Part shown: piece by piece, positions 25,252 through 32,931 of the stretch
Layout of the letters: every line of letters starts with the position of its first letter
Numbering within the stretch: the stretch's first letter is position 1
DNA from: Alkalimonas cellulosilytica
GTDB lineage: Bacteria > Pseudomonadota > Gammaproteobacteria > Enterobacterales > Alteromonadaceae
Direction: 5' to 3'
Assembly: GCF_036325985.1 (NCBI RefSeq)
Contig: NZ_JAUHLI010000019.1
Span: 1-55,505 of the forward strand
Length of the DNA stretch: 55,505 nt
Notes under the pieces: model-generated
What the model was told of the DNA's origin: nothing
The model's input: the letters and a program-made list of their open reading frames with translations, nothing else
Database searches by the model: none
Made by a program: the position numbers and the translations under genes

Positions 25252-25695
25252 TCAGTCACCATCAGGCTTTAAATCAAACTGGCCTTGGCCGGATGCCATA
25301 TCAACCGGTACTGAGAAATGCTCGTGGATGATTTTCCAGCCATCAGGTTGCAGTTGCCAGCACTGAGTGCAGCGTAGCCAGCACAGATGCAATTGGCCTT
25401 GGTGATCGGTGCCGCCGCCATAATTTAAGAAGTGGCAAAAAGCCAGTTCGGTATCGGCCTGCACTTCCAGCTGGTGTACTTCAAAGCGAAACTCACCAGG
25501 GCAGAAACCCATGCTGTGCTGCCAGTGCTGTTGATAGGCATCACGGCTTTGGAACTGCAACGGGCCTATCGCATCAAAAGCCCGTAACGGTGGGCTGTAA
25601 AACTGCATAATGGCTTCGACATCTTTACGGGCCACCGCCTTACTCCAGCTGTCTATCAACTGCCGTATCTGCTTTGCATGGTCTTGATCGGTCAT
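25252..25695 (-). CDS. SnoaL-like/NTF2-fold protein
   Basis: The 147-residue soluble protein shows the cone-shaped NTF2-like fold pattern of DUF4440/SnoaL-3 proteins: an N-terminal helix pair (IRQLIDSWSKAVARKDVEAIMQFYSPPLRAFDAIGPLQFQSRDAYQQHW), then beta strands ending in the conserved D-G-W-K-I-I-H-E-H-F-S-V-P. Such proteins are often ketosteroid-isomerase relatives or ligand-binding proteins; no specific substrate is evident. ATG 25695 has GGAG seven bases upstream and is preferred over the GTG at 25698. It is a single gene, convergent with the CsaA-like gene. Confidence 0.85.
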   Translation of the reverse strand: MTDQDHAKQIRQLIDSWSKAVARKDVEAIMQFYSPPLRAFDAIGPLQFQSRDAYQQHWQHSMGFCPGEFRFEVHQLEVQADTELAFCHFLNYGGGTDHQGQLHLCWLRCTQCWQLQPDGWKIIHEHFSVPVDMASGQGQFDLKPDGD

Positions 25696-25738
25696 CACGC
25701 TCTCCTGTCAACTGCTTTTTAGGCTAGTCGGTTAAGGA

Positions 25739-25753
25739 TGTCGTATTTCGACA
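25739..25753. promoter_or_regulatory. Inverted repeat upstream of the toxin-antitoxin pair
   Basis: TGTCG and CGACA form exact arms around TATTT, and a further CGACA follows nine bases downstream. It lies between the SnoaL-like gene and the antitoxin gene and may be part of either promoter region. Weak evidence. Confidence 0.25.
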
Positions 25754-25841
25754 AAAACGACAGAAAAAAGTGGTGAAAAGGTGTAAGCAGATGTCACAAG
25801 CCAACTGGAAGAACGCTCAGTGCTCTGCTAAGCTGAAAGGG

Positions 25842-25862
25842 CTTTTTAAAGTCTTTTTAAAG
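25842..25862 (+). promoter_or_regulatory. Tandem direct repeat before the antitoxin gene
   Basis: CTTTTTAAAG occurs twice, one base apart, ending seven bases before the antitoxin ATG. It overlaps the ribosome-binding region (AAAGGTGG). It is a possible site for antitoxin-toxin autoregulation, which in these families usually binds repeats over the promoter or start region. Confidence 0.4.
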
Positions 25863-25869
25863 GTGGCTG

Positions 25870-26088
25870 ATGCAAACCGAGACCGTGACCTACCTGAAGG
25901 AACATGCCAACACCCTGGAGTTGCATGAAGAGCTGCTGATCACCAAGCACGGTAAACCCGCTTTTGTGGTGCAGTCCTACCAGGATTATCAGTTCCAACA
26001 GGACACACTGGCGTTGCTGAAAATCTTAAAGCTATCCGAAAAAACGCTGCAGCATACTAAGTTAACTGTGGAACAAGCTTTTGAGTAA
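25870..26088 (+). CDS. Phd/YefM-type antitoxin
   Basis: The 72-residue protein follows the Phd/YefM DNA-binding pattern: TVTYLKEHANTLELHEELLITKHGKPAFVVQSYQDYQ, with the T-K-H-G-K-P-A turn and the S-Y-x-D-Y helix start. The C-terminal 25 residues, acidic and hydrophobic, would wrap the toxin. It would neutralise the following toxin and repress the operon. The toxin gene overlaps its last eight bases. A promoter-proximal tandem repeat may be its operator. Confidence 0.85.
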   Translation: MQTETVTYLKEHANTLELHEELLITKHGKPAFVVQSYQDYQFQQDTLALLKILKLSEKTLQHTKLTVEQAFE

Positions 26089-26425
26089 GCCATTTTCTAT
26101 TGTCAGCTCACCGCTATTCAGATTATCTGTTCAGCGTTTTAAAGCCTTTCTTAGCGACAAGTATGGTGAGCAAAAAGCAGCCGACACCCTCACCGCCATT
26201 CAACAGCGCATTTTGCAGCACTTACCCAACACACCTGAAATAGCACCGATTAGCGAACGACTATTCGCACTAGGGATCACCGAGTACCGGCAATGGCAAC
26301 TGGATGGACACAACCTGCTGTTTTACTCCGTCAACGAGCAGCAACATCAAATCGAGCTGCTGCTATCAATGGACAGCCGGCAAAGTTTGCAAAAGTTGCT
26401 GTTTGAACTGAATTTACTGCTGTAG
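26081..26425 (+). CDS. RelE/ParE-superfamily toxin
   Basis: The 114-residue protein has the RelE/ParE layout: two N-terminal helices (LSVQRFKAFLSDKYGEQKAADTLTAIQQRILQHL) followed by a beta sheet (GITEYRQWQLDGHNLLFYSVNEQQHQIELLLSMDSRQ). The E-Y-R-Q segment corresponds to the 'YR' strand of the family. ParE members poison gyrase and RelE members cut mRNA on the ribosome; the sequence does not let me choose. The only sensible start is TTG at 26081, inside the end of the antitoxin gene with GGAAC upstream. The weak start and overlap should keep toxin below antitoxin. Confidence 0.8.
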   Translation: MSKPFSIVSSPLFRLSVQRFKAFLSDKYGEQKAADTLTAIQQRILQHLPNTPEIAPISERLFALGITEYRQWQLDGHNLLFYSVNEQQHQIELLLSMDSRQSLQKLLFELNLLL

Positions 26426-26453
26426 CCGCGCAGCCAGCCGCGAAACTTTTAAA

Positions 26454-26490
26454 GAAAAACCAGCACCCGACCGCTGTGCTGGCTTTTTTT
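26454..26490. terminator. Bidirectional terminator
   Basis: CCAGCAC and GTGCTGG (7 bp) flank a 9-base loop, with GAAAAA on the left and seven T on the right. It lies between the toxin gene and the end of the convergent GH31 gene and can serve both. Confidence 0.85.
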
Positions 26491-26504
26491 GGGAGAAATG
26501 GTAG

Positions 26505-28928
26505 TTAACGCAGTTGCAGCTGAGTATCCTGCTGCCAGCTAAATTGCACCACAATGGCGCCATCGCGGTTACGCCAGGCACCGGTTTCGCCTTCAGCCAG
26601 CGCTTCGGCTTGGATGGTAAAACGCTGCTCGCCCAGCTGTACTTGCTGCCATTGTGTCGGGGCCTGGTGCAGCACCAACATCAATTGGCGCGCTGCCGGC
26701 ATGCCGGGGAAGTCGCCCTGACGGCTTAGACTGATTGCCAGTTGCTGATCCTGTTGATTGCGGGCGCTGAACTGCAGCAGTTCAAATGCGCCGTCCTCTA
26801 AACTGGTGCGGCTGTGGCCATCGTCGTCGTACAACTCGCCTTCGCTTTGGCCCACACTGGCATGGTGCCAGTAGTGCAGCTCCAACTGCTTGGTGCTGTA
26901 CTGATCCAGGCTTTGCAGCGGCGCTACCATCGGCACAAAGGACCCGGCTTTAACCAGCACAGGAATGGTTTCCAGCGTCACCGGCACCTCGAGCTTTTGC
27001 CCCCCTTGATAGGCGGTGCCAGCAAAGAAATCAAACCAGACCCCAGCCGGTGCATTGACCGTCCAGCTGCTAACGCCTGGTTCAGTTACCGGTGCGACCA
27101 GAAAAGCATCGCCCCACAGATAGCTGTTTTTCTCTGTCAGGTAGTCCGGGTTGTCCGGCTCCAGCCAAAACAGTGGGCGCATCAAAGGCAGGCCGCGGGT
27201 GCTGTGCTGGTAGGCCAGGGTATAGTTGTACGGCGTTAAACGGTAGCGCAAACGGATAAAGTCACGGCTGATGCGCTGGGTGGTGCCATCGTGGAACACC
27301 GGCTCAGGCGCGATGTGCTCCTGCGCGTGCGGCCGGTACACCGGTTGAAAGACCCCAAACTGCATCCAGCGGGTGTACATTTCGGCATCGAAGGTTTCAC
27401 CGCCGGCAAAACCGCCCAGATCCGAGTGGATGTAGCCAAAGCCAAACAGGCTCATTTGCAGTGCCAGCTCGACCTGCGGCTTTAAACCATCCCAGCTGCG
27501 ATCGACATCGCCGGTCCAGGGGATCATGCCGTAGCGCTGCGAGCCCGGTGCGCCGGAGCGCATCATGATAAAGGGCCGAAGCGTCGGGTAATCGCGCACA
27601 TGGCGCTCAAACACCATTTTGGCCCACTCATGGCCATAGGCATTGTGAATCTCATCGGCGGTGGCAGTGCCTTGCGGCAGGCGGTGAATGGCATCGTGCG
27701 GGTGCACTTCCGGCTCGCCCAAATCACCCCACCAGCCCGCTACCCCCTGCTGCATCAAGCCATGGTAAATCTGCCAGAACCACTCAGCTGCTTCTGGTTT
27801 GAACACATCAATCAGGCCGGTGTTGCCAAAATAAAAATCAAAGGTTCTGGGCTTGCCGGCCAGATTCAGCGCCAGCACATCCTCACGCACCGCTTCTTGC
27901 CAACGGTTGGAGCTGGTCAGCATAAAAGGTTCGGTGATTAGAATGGTTTTCACGCCCAGCTCACGAAAATCGGCGATCATTTGCTCAGGGTTGGGAAAGG
28001 CTGCTTTATCCCAGGCCAGATTGCCCATGTGGCCCTGAATATCGGGGCCAAACCAGAACAGATCCAGCACGATGGCATCGAGCGGAAAACCCTGATCGAC
28101 GAAACGCTGCACGGTGTCGCGGGCTTCTTGCTCGGTTCGGTAGCCAAAGCGGGAGGCGTAGTTACCGAGCGCCCAGCGTGGGGGTAGTGGCGGCATGCCA
28201 CTGGCCTGCAAATACTGCTGCAGCGTGTCCTGATGGCTGTCGCCGGCAGCAACAAGGTAACCGGTGCGGCCACCGACGGCTTCAAATTGCAGCACATCGG
28301 CTTCGGTTTTGCCCAGGTCGATAAAGCCGCTGGCCGAGTTATCAAACAACAGCAGATAGTTGTGGCTGGAAATCACTCCGGGAATGCTGAAGTACATTTG
28401 CTCGGACTCGGTGGTGTAACCATAGTGCGCTTTGTTGTAAAGCGGCAGCCGGTGACCCCGTCGGTCCATGCCCAGCACCCGCTGGCCGGCGCCGAGTAGC
28501 TTTTCATCCGGCTTTAACTGAAAACGAAAACCGCGCAGGGTATCGTGCACAAATAGGCCTTGCTCCTCGGCCAGAAAGACCTCGCCGTCGCGCAGAAAGC
28601 TCAGCCGCAGCGGCTGGGTCGCAACCCTTACCGTCAGGGCTTCGGTGCCGTAATACAGCACCTCACCCTGAGTTTCCAGCCCAGCCGCCAGCAATTGAGG
28701 TTTTGGTGGCAACGTAAAGGATGGCAGTTGTTTTACGCCCTCGTTTTGATAAAACACTTCCACCACCGCCGGCTGATGGAAGCGCAGCGTCAATTGACCT
28801 GCGCTGGTCTGGATCAGCAGGCCCTCATCCGTCAGCTGATGGCTTTGGTAGTCCAGTGTCTGCGCTGGCAGCAGCCAGCTGGCAAACACCAGCAGGCTAA
28901 CAAAGAGTGCACCTATGGATTTAAGCAT
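26505..28928 (-). CDS. GH31 alpha-glucosidase (periplasmic)
   Basis: This 807-residue glycoside hydrolase releases glucose from the non-reducing ends of alpha-glucans. It has a signal peptide (about 1-23, MLKSIGALFVSLLVFASWLLPAQ), an N-terminal beta-sandwich (to about 240), the (beta/alpha)8 barrel, and C-terminal beta domains. The nucleophile motif appears as WWGDLGEPE near residue 400, and the acid/base Asp in IPWTGDVDRSW near 473. The sequence LPPRWALGNYASRFGYRTEQEARD at the barrel start is typical of the family. Its ATG is three bases after the stop of the GH13 lipoprotein gene, so they form an operon controlled from operator 2. It should act on dextrins after import through the outer membrane. 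Confidence 0.93.
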   Translation of the reverse strand: MLKSIGALFVSLLVFASWLLPAQTLDYQSHQLTDEGLLIQTSAGQLTLRFHQPAVVEVFYQNEGVKQLPSFTLPPKPQLLAAGLETQGEVLYYGTEALTVRVATQPLRLSFLRDGEVFLAEEQGLFVHDTLRGFRFQLKPDEKLLGAGQRVLGMDRRGHRLPLYNKAHYGYTTESEQMYFSIPGVISSHNYLLLFDNSASGFIDLGKTEADVLQFEAVGGRTGYLVAAGDSHQDTLQQYLQASGMPPLPPRWALGNYASRFGYRTEQEARDTVQRFVDQGFPLDAIVLDLFWFGPDIQGHMGNLAWDKAAFPNPEQMIADFRELGVKTILITEPFMLTSSNRWQEAVREDVLALNLAGKPRTFDFYFGNTGLIDVFKPEAAEWFWQIYHGLMQQGVAGWWGDLGEPEVHPHDAIHRLPQGTATADEIHNAYGHEWAKMVFERHVRDYPTLRPFIMMRSGAPGSQRYGMIPWTGDVDRSWDGLKPQVELALQMSLFGFGYIHSDLGGFAGGETFDAEMYTRWMQFGVFQPVYRPHAQEHIAPEPVFHDGTTQRISRDFIRLRYRLTPYNYTLAYQHSTRGLPLMRPLFWLEPDNPDYLTEKNSYLWGDAFLVAPVTEPGVSSWTVNAPAGVWFDFFAGTAYQGGQKLEVPVTLETIPVLVKAGSFVPMVAPLQSLDQYSTKQLELHYWHHASVGQSEGELYDDDGHSRTSLEDGAFELLQFSARNQQDQQLAISLSRQGDFPGMPAARQLMLVLHQAPTQWQQVQLGEQRFTIQAEALAEGETGAWRNRDGAIVVQFSWQQDTQLQLR

Positions 28929-28931
28929 GGC

Positions 28932-30839
28932 TTAGTGCTCCAGTTGCAGGATCAGAGATGCCAAAGGCGCCAGCGTCAATGGCACCGAGCCGACACCGTT
29001 TTGCACCGTCAGCGACACCGAAAGCTCACCATACAGCTGTTCCGTCAGGGTGTAACTGCCATCGGTCAGGCCCCAGGCGGCAATTTGCTCTGCCGGGATC
29101 TGCAAGTTCATCGGCGGGTAAGCCGCATCCCGCACATTGGCAACAATCAGTAATTTCTGTTCATCGGTCCAGCGCAGGAAAGACAGCAGCTTGTCATCGT
29201 AATGCTCGGTCGCCGCCCGGTTGGCGCGGTGAATTTCGGCGTAGTGGCCGTTCATGGCTGGCTGCTCAGCACTAAAGCGCATCAAACGCACATAGAAATC
29301 ACGCAGCTTACGCTCTTCATCGGTCAGAGCGCCGCCGTCAAATTTGCCTCCGTTCATCCAGCGCTGATGAGCCGGCACACCCCAGTAATCAAAAATGGTG
29401 GTGCGGCTGGCCTTACCAAAACCGGCATCGTCGCTGGCCGCTTCGCCGACTTCCTGGCCAAAGTACAGCATGGTTGGCGAGGTGCTGATGGTGGCTGAAA
29501 TCAGCATGGCGGGCATCCCTAAGCGGGCGTCGCCGGCAAATTCCGGGCTGGCAATGCGCTGCTCATCGTGGTTTTCCAAAAAGTGCAGCATATGGTGCTC
29601 AATATCCGCCATGCTGTCCTGCACCTCCACCAACGCATCGGTGCTGCCGTGGCCTTGCATCGCCCACTTCAGGTTGTCGTAAAACTCGACCTTGTCGTAC
29701 AGGTAATCCATCCGGCCCAGATGCAGATAGTCGCGGTACAGATGCGGCTGGTACACTTCGGCCAACAGGAAGGCATCCGGATTCACCTGCTTGATGTGCG
29801 AATTCAGGTAACTCCAGAACTCGACCGGTACCATTTCGGCCATGTCGTAACGAAAGCCATCGACACCCATGTCGATCCAGTACAGCACGATGTCACGAAA
29901 TTTCTGCCAGGAATCTGGCACATCCCGGCCTTGCCAGAAGGTATAGTGATCCTCAATGCTTTTCTGTGCATACTCGGCTGGCAGGCTATCAAAGTCGTAA
30001 CTGCCATCGGGCCGCACACCAAAGTTGATTTTGACCGTTTCGTACCAGTCATCAAAGTCTGGCTGGGCAGAGCGCGAGCCGTTGCCGGTCCACTTGGCGG
30101 GATACTCGTCAAACTGGCCATCGGCCAGCGGGTGCGGCTCACCGCCAAGTGGCCGATAATCCTCGGGCCAGGCCGGAACCTGAAAAGCTTCGCCCGGGAT
30201 GTAGTAGAAATTGTTGTCGCGGGCGTAGGCCACACTGGTGTCGTCGCTGGCACCAAAGTCAGCCACCCCATCCGGCCGGCTGATGGAGTGATAGTTACGC
30301 GCCACGTGGTTGGGCACAATATCAATCAGCACCTTCATGCCATGGGCATGGGTGCGGGCAATCAGGGCCTGAAATTCCTGCAAGCGATTGGCCGGATCAT
30401 CAGCCAGATCCGGACTGACGTTGTAGTAGTCTTTCACCGCGTAAGGTGAGCCGGCCCGGCCTTTCACCACATCCGGGTCGTCCAGCGAAATGCCATAGGC
30501 AGTGTAGTCGCGGATCACCGCATGATGCGGCACCCCGGTGTACCAGACATGGGTTACGCCCAGCTCTTTAATACCGGCCAGGGCTTCATCGGTAAAATCG
30601 CTGAATTTACCAACGCCGTTTTCTTCCAGCGTGCCCCAGGGTTTGTTGGTGGTGTTGGTGTTGCCAAACAGCCGGGTAAAGACCTGATACACCACCGCCT
30701 TGCCTGCTTCCGCAGTCTGCTCGGTGGCGGGCTCCGCCTCTGGCTTAGCCGCAGTCGACTGATCTGGCTGCGATGCCGGTTGACAGGCCAACAAGGCGGC
30801 ACTGGCGGCCAGCGCCAATAAGGATGGTTTTAACTGCAT
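28932..30839 (-). CDS. Lipoprotein GH13 alpha-amylase
   Basis: This 635-residue lipoprotein enzyme has a lipobox ending at Cys19 (ALLACQPA), then a linker rich in Glu, Pro and Ala, then a GH13 barrel. Regions: DIVPNHVARNY, GFRYDMAEM (nucleophile Asp near 330), LLAEVYQ (Glu near 359) and FLENHDEQR (Asp near 422). The opening VYQVFTRLFGNTNTTNKPWGT, which replaces the usual 'YQI-PRSF', marks the branch of outer-membrane amylases found beside TonB receptors in marine bacteria. The start at 30839 is supported by GGGGAG upstream; upstream codons of the longer frame have no such site. It is first in the operon with the GH31 gene and would cut starch to shorter dextrins. Confidence 0.9.
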   Translation of the reverse strand: MQLKPSLLALAASAALLACQPASQPDQSTAAKPEAEPATEQTAEAGKAVVYQVFTRLFGNTNTTNKPWGTLEENGVGKFSDFTDEALAGIKELGVTHVWYTGVPHHAVIRDYTAYGISLDDPDVVKGRAGSPYAVKDYYNVSPDLADDPANRLQEFQALIARTHAHGMKVLIDIVPNHVARNYHSISRPDGVADFGASDDTSVAYARDNNFYYIPGEAFQVPAWPEDYRPLGGEPHPLADGQFDEYPAKWTGNGSRSAQPDFDDWYETVKINFGVRPDGSYDFDSLPAEYAQKSIEDHYTFWQGRDVPDSWQKFRDIVLYWIDMGVDGFRYDMAEMVPVEFWSYLNSHIKQVNPDAFLLAEVYQPHLYRDYLHLGRMDYLYDKVEFYDNLKWAMQGHGSTDALVEVQDSMADIEHHMLHFLENHDEQRIASPEFAGDARLGMPAMLISATISTSPTMLYFGQEVGEAASDDAGFGKASRTTIFDYWGVPAHQRWMNGGKFDGGALTDEERKLRDFYVRLMRFSAEQPAMNGHYAEIHRANRAATEHYDDKLLSFLRWTDEQKLLIVANVRDAAYPPMNLQIPAEQIAAWGLTDGSYTLTEQLYGELSVSLTVQNGVGSVPLTLAPLASLILQLEH

Positions 30840-30920
30840 TGCTCTGCTCCCCGCAAACCATAAAAAATGCTTACCCCTAAAGTTACGCACTTCTTTGTGG
30901 CAAATCCGCACTTTTTGCAC

Positions 30921-30934
30921 TGAATACGTATGCA
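30921..30934 (-). promoter_or_regulatory. MalR-type operator 2 (amylase-GH31 operon)
   Basis: TGAATACGTATGCA differs from the perfect palindrome of operators 1 and 3 at one base. Its centre is 88 bases upstream of the amylase ATG. Two overlapping ATGCAT copies follow (30930 and 30934). The ~300-base gap between the amylase gene and the lipoprotein gene at 31137 holds no other feature I can name. Confidence 0.8.
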
Positions 30935-31136
30935 TGCATTGCCTTGCAGATGCGACAACACCGTTTTTGCACGAGAGTGATAGGGCCGGTCTGACCCCCT
31001 GCCATAACCACTTCCACTCCAACGATCATGAAATGTAACCTACTGTAATCAATTGTATTTTTTTGACAATAGCTCTTCAGCCGCAGGCCAATACTGAGTA
31101 GGCTCTGGCGGTTACTAACCAGATAGGTATTTCACC

Positions 31137-32459
31137 ATGTTGACGCAATTTCGTGTTATCGCTTTGAGTCTGAGTCTTTTGTCCGGTTTGACTGCTTGCG
31201 GCGGCAGTTCCGATAAAAATGAGGATGAAACCAACTATGCACAAAGCTATCTGCAGTTTTATCACGGCGCAACCAGCCTGGAGCCGGTGCAACTGCAGGT
31301 AAATCATCACCAGCCCAGCCAACTGAGTCTGGGGCAGGCTTCCAGTTTACGGACTCTGGATGCCACTGAACATGAGTTCAGCCTAACCACAGTGCAGAGC
31401 CAGCAACAACTGCTCAAAGCCAGTATGGCTCTGACCTCTGGCTACAAACATTTAATGATTCTGACCGAGCAAGAGGGCGAGCCGGAGCTGCTGGCGGTTG
31501 AGTTTGATCGCAACACCAGTTTAGATCAGCAATTTATGCTGACCCTGACCAATCTATCCGTCCAGTTTCCTGAGTTGGATATCCATCTGGTAAAAGCGGA
31601 TCAGAGCTTATCCGAGGCTGAGTTGCAGGAAACCCTCAGCCCGTTCGAAGTAGCATACCCAAATGACAAGCTGGCACGCGGTTATTACAGTGTGTACCTG
31701 ACCAAACCGGGACAACAGCAAGTAGAGTTCCAGAGCCAAAACTTCCATTTTCAATACAACAGTACCTACAGCCTGATCATACGTGACCTGCCTGGTCCTC
31801 TGACGGATCAACTGGTAATCGATGTGGTACTGAACTCCAGCGCCACCGAACAACTGCAGCATCGCCAGGCCCCAGCTCAATTCCGCCTGTTCAATAGCAT
31901 GCAACCCATTCAGGTACTGTTGGATCAAGAGCCATTGCAGGCATTAGAACACGCAGAACTCAGTAATTACACCCTGCTGCCACAAGGCGATTACCAACTT
32001 ACAGTACGGGATATGGAAGGTAACTCAATTCTTGAAAATCAATTACTTAGTTTGCAGCAAGGGCAAAGCAAGGTCATGGTGCTATTTCAGGACAGGACAG
32101 GTGCAGCCAGAAACCTGCAGTACATCGAACCAAACCGGCCTCAACAACACCAGCACGATGTCACGGTAGTGAACCTGAATGAAACCTTCGATGAATTAAA
32201 CCTCTATTTTGTCAGGGCGGATGAAACCATTCACAGTGCCCACTACAAAGTACAGAAACTGGCTATTGGCAAGCAACAGCAGATCCGGATACCCTCCAGT
32301 CAAATCTCACTGGCTCTTACCGCCATCACCAGCCAGGGTAATGAGCTACTACTGGAAAAAACAGCACCAATGACCCTGCAACAAGGTCAACATTACTTAA
32401 TTAGTTTAGAGCACGACCCTGCCAGTCCGAATGATGTCAAACTGCAGCTGCTCCATTAG
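31137..32459 (+). CDS. Lipoprotein of unknown function with repeated DUF4397-like beta domains
   Basis: The 440-residue protein has a lipobox (SGLTACGG, Cys near residue 21) followed by a short acidic linker and beta-rich sequence without enzymatic motifs. Segments such as SYLQFYHGATSLEPVQLQVN, APAQFRLFNSMQPIQVLLDQEPL and HDVTVVNLNETFDELNLYFVRADE look like successive 'F-N-A-----V-v-ld-----l' modules. This is the pattern of DUF4397 cell-surface domains; three to four repeats are likely. It lies in the middle of the starch locus but on the opposite strand and has no operator of its own, apart from sharing the upstream gap with operator 2. Whether it binds glucan is unknown. Confidence 0.6.
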   Translation: MLTQFRVIALSLSLLSGLTACGGSSDKNEDETNYAQSYLQFYHGATSLEPVQLQVNHHQPSQLSLGQASSLRTLDATEHEFSLTTVQSQQQLLKASMALTSGYKHLMILTEQEGEPELLAVEFDRNTSLDQQFMLTLTNLSVQFPELDIHLVKADQSLSEAELQETLSPFEVAYPNDKLARGYYSVYLTKPGQQQVEFQSQNFHFQYNSTYSLIIRDLPGPLTDQLVIDVVLNSSATEQLQHRQAPAQFRLFNSMQPIQVLLDQEPLQALEHAELSNYTLLPQGDYQLTVRDMEGNSILENQLLSLQQGQSKVMVLFQDRTGAARNLQYIEPNRPQQHQHDVTVVNLNETFDELNLYFVRADETIHSAHYKVQKLAIGKQQQIRIPSSQISLALTAITSQGNELLLEKTAPMTLQQGQHYLISLEHDPASPNDVKLQLLH

Positions 32460-32490
32460 CATCTGCGGCTTTTACAGGAGCAAGGAAGTT

Positions 32491-32784
32491 TTAATCCGTA
32501 GCGGGCCTGCCCTGCGGTAATAAGGTGCATTGATACCCCCAGCCGCGCTGCTTTTCAACAAAGTGCGCGGCTTTTTCCGCGCAGTACCCCACCTCATTAC
32601 GGGCACGCCACAGCACCTGCTGTTCGCCCTCACGGCTATAACGCACTTCGCACGGCAGTTCACCGCCTTCGGGGTAGACCACTTCAATCAGGCGCACTGA
32701 ATCGCCACGGGTACACTGGGTGGTTTGGGGTTGGCCAGCCAGTACCGGCAGGCTTAATAACAGTAGACAGTACCAAGGTTTCAT
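32491..32784 (-). CDS. Small secreted Cys-containing protein
   Basis: The 97-residue protein has a signal peptide (MKPWYCLLLLSLPVLAG) and a mature part with cysteines in TTQCTRGD, ELPCEVRYS, VGYCAEKA and GYQCTLL, suggesting two disulfides in the periplasm. The pattern R-x-I-E-V-V-Y-P...L-P-C-x-V-x-Y and the C-terminal 'A-x-x-F-V-x-K-x-x-x-W-G-Y-x-C' recur in hypothetical proteins of Shewanella and relatives; no function is known to me. The ATG at 32784 has a GAGAGAG stretch upstream; a longer frame adds a non-signal leader. It is convergent with the DUF4397-like gene. Confidence 0.7.
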   Translation of the reverse strand: MKPWYCLLLLSLPVLAGQPQTTQCTRGDSVRLIEVVYPEGGELPCEVRYSREGEQQVLWRARNEVGYCAEKAAHFVEKQRGWGYQCTLLPQGRPATD

Positions 32785-32848
32785 CGCAGTTCTCTCTCTC
32801 GTTGCAGAATATGCAGTATAGCAAAGCTGCCGGGCCTTGCTGACTGAC

Positions 32849-32872
32849 AAAAAAGGGGATCCGAAGATCCCC
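32849..32872 (-). terminator. Terminator after the pullulanase gene
   Basis: GGGGATC and GATCCCC form a perfect 7-bp stem around the stable loop CGAA. On the minus strand six T follow the stem. It lies 60 bases after the pullulanase stop codon. Confidence 0.88.
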
Positions 32873-32931
32873 AGAGTGCCAGGAAAAGCAAAAGAAGTGC
32901 TGAGCCTGCATCAGCACTTCCGCAACACAGC

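Noticed and set aside
29568..30449. 293-codon plus-strand open frame opposite the amylase gene
   Set aside because: Fully within the antisense of a clear GH13 domain; low-complexity His/Val composition.
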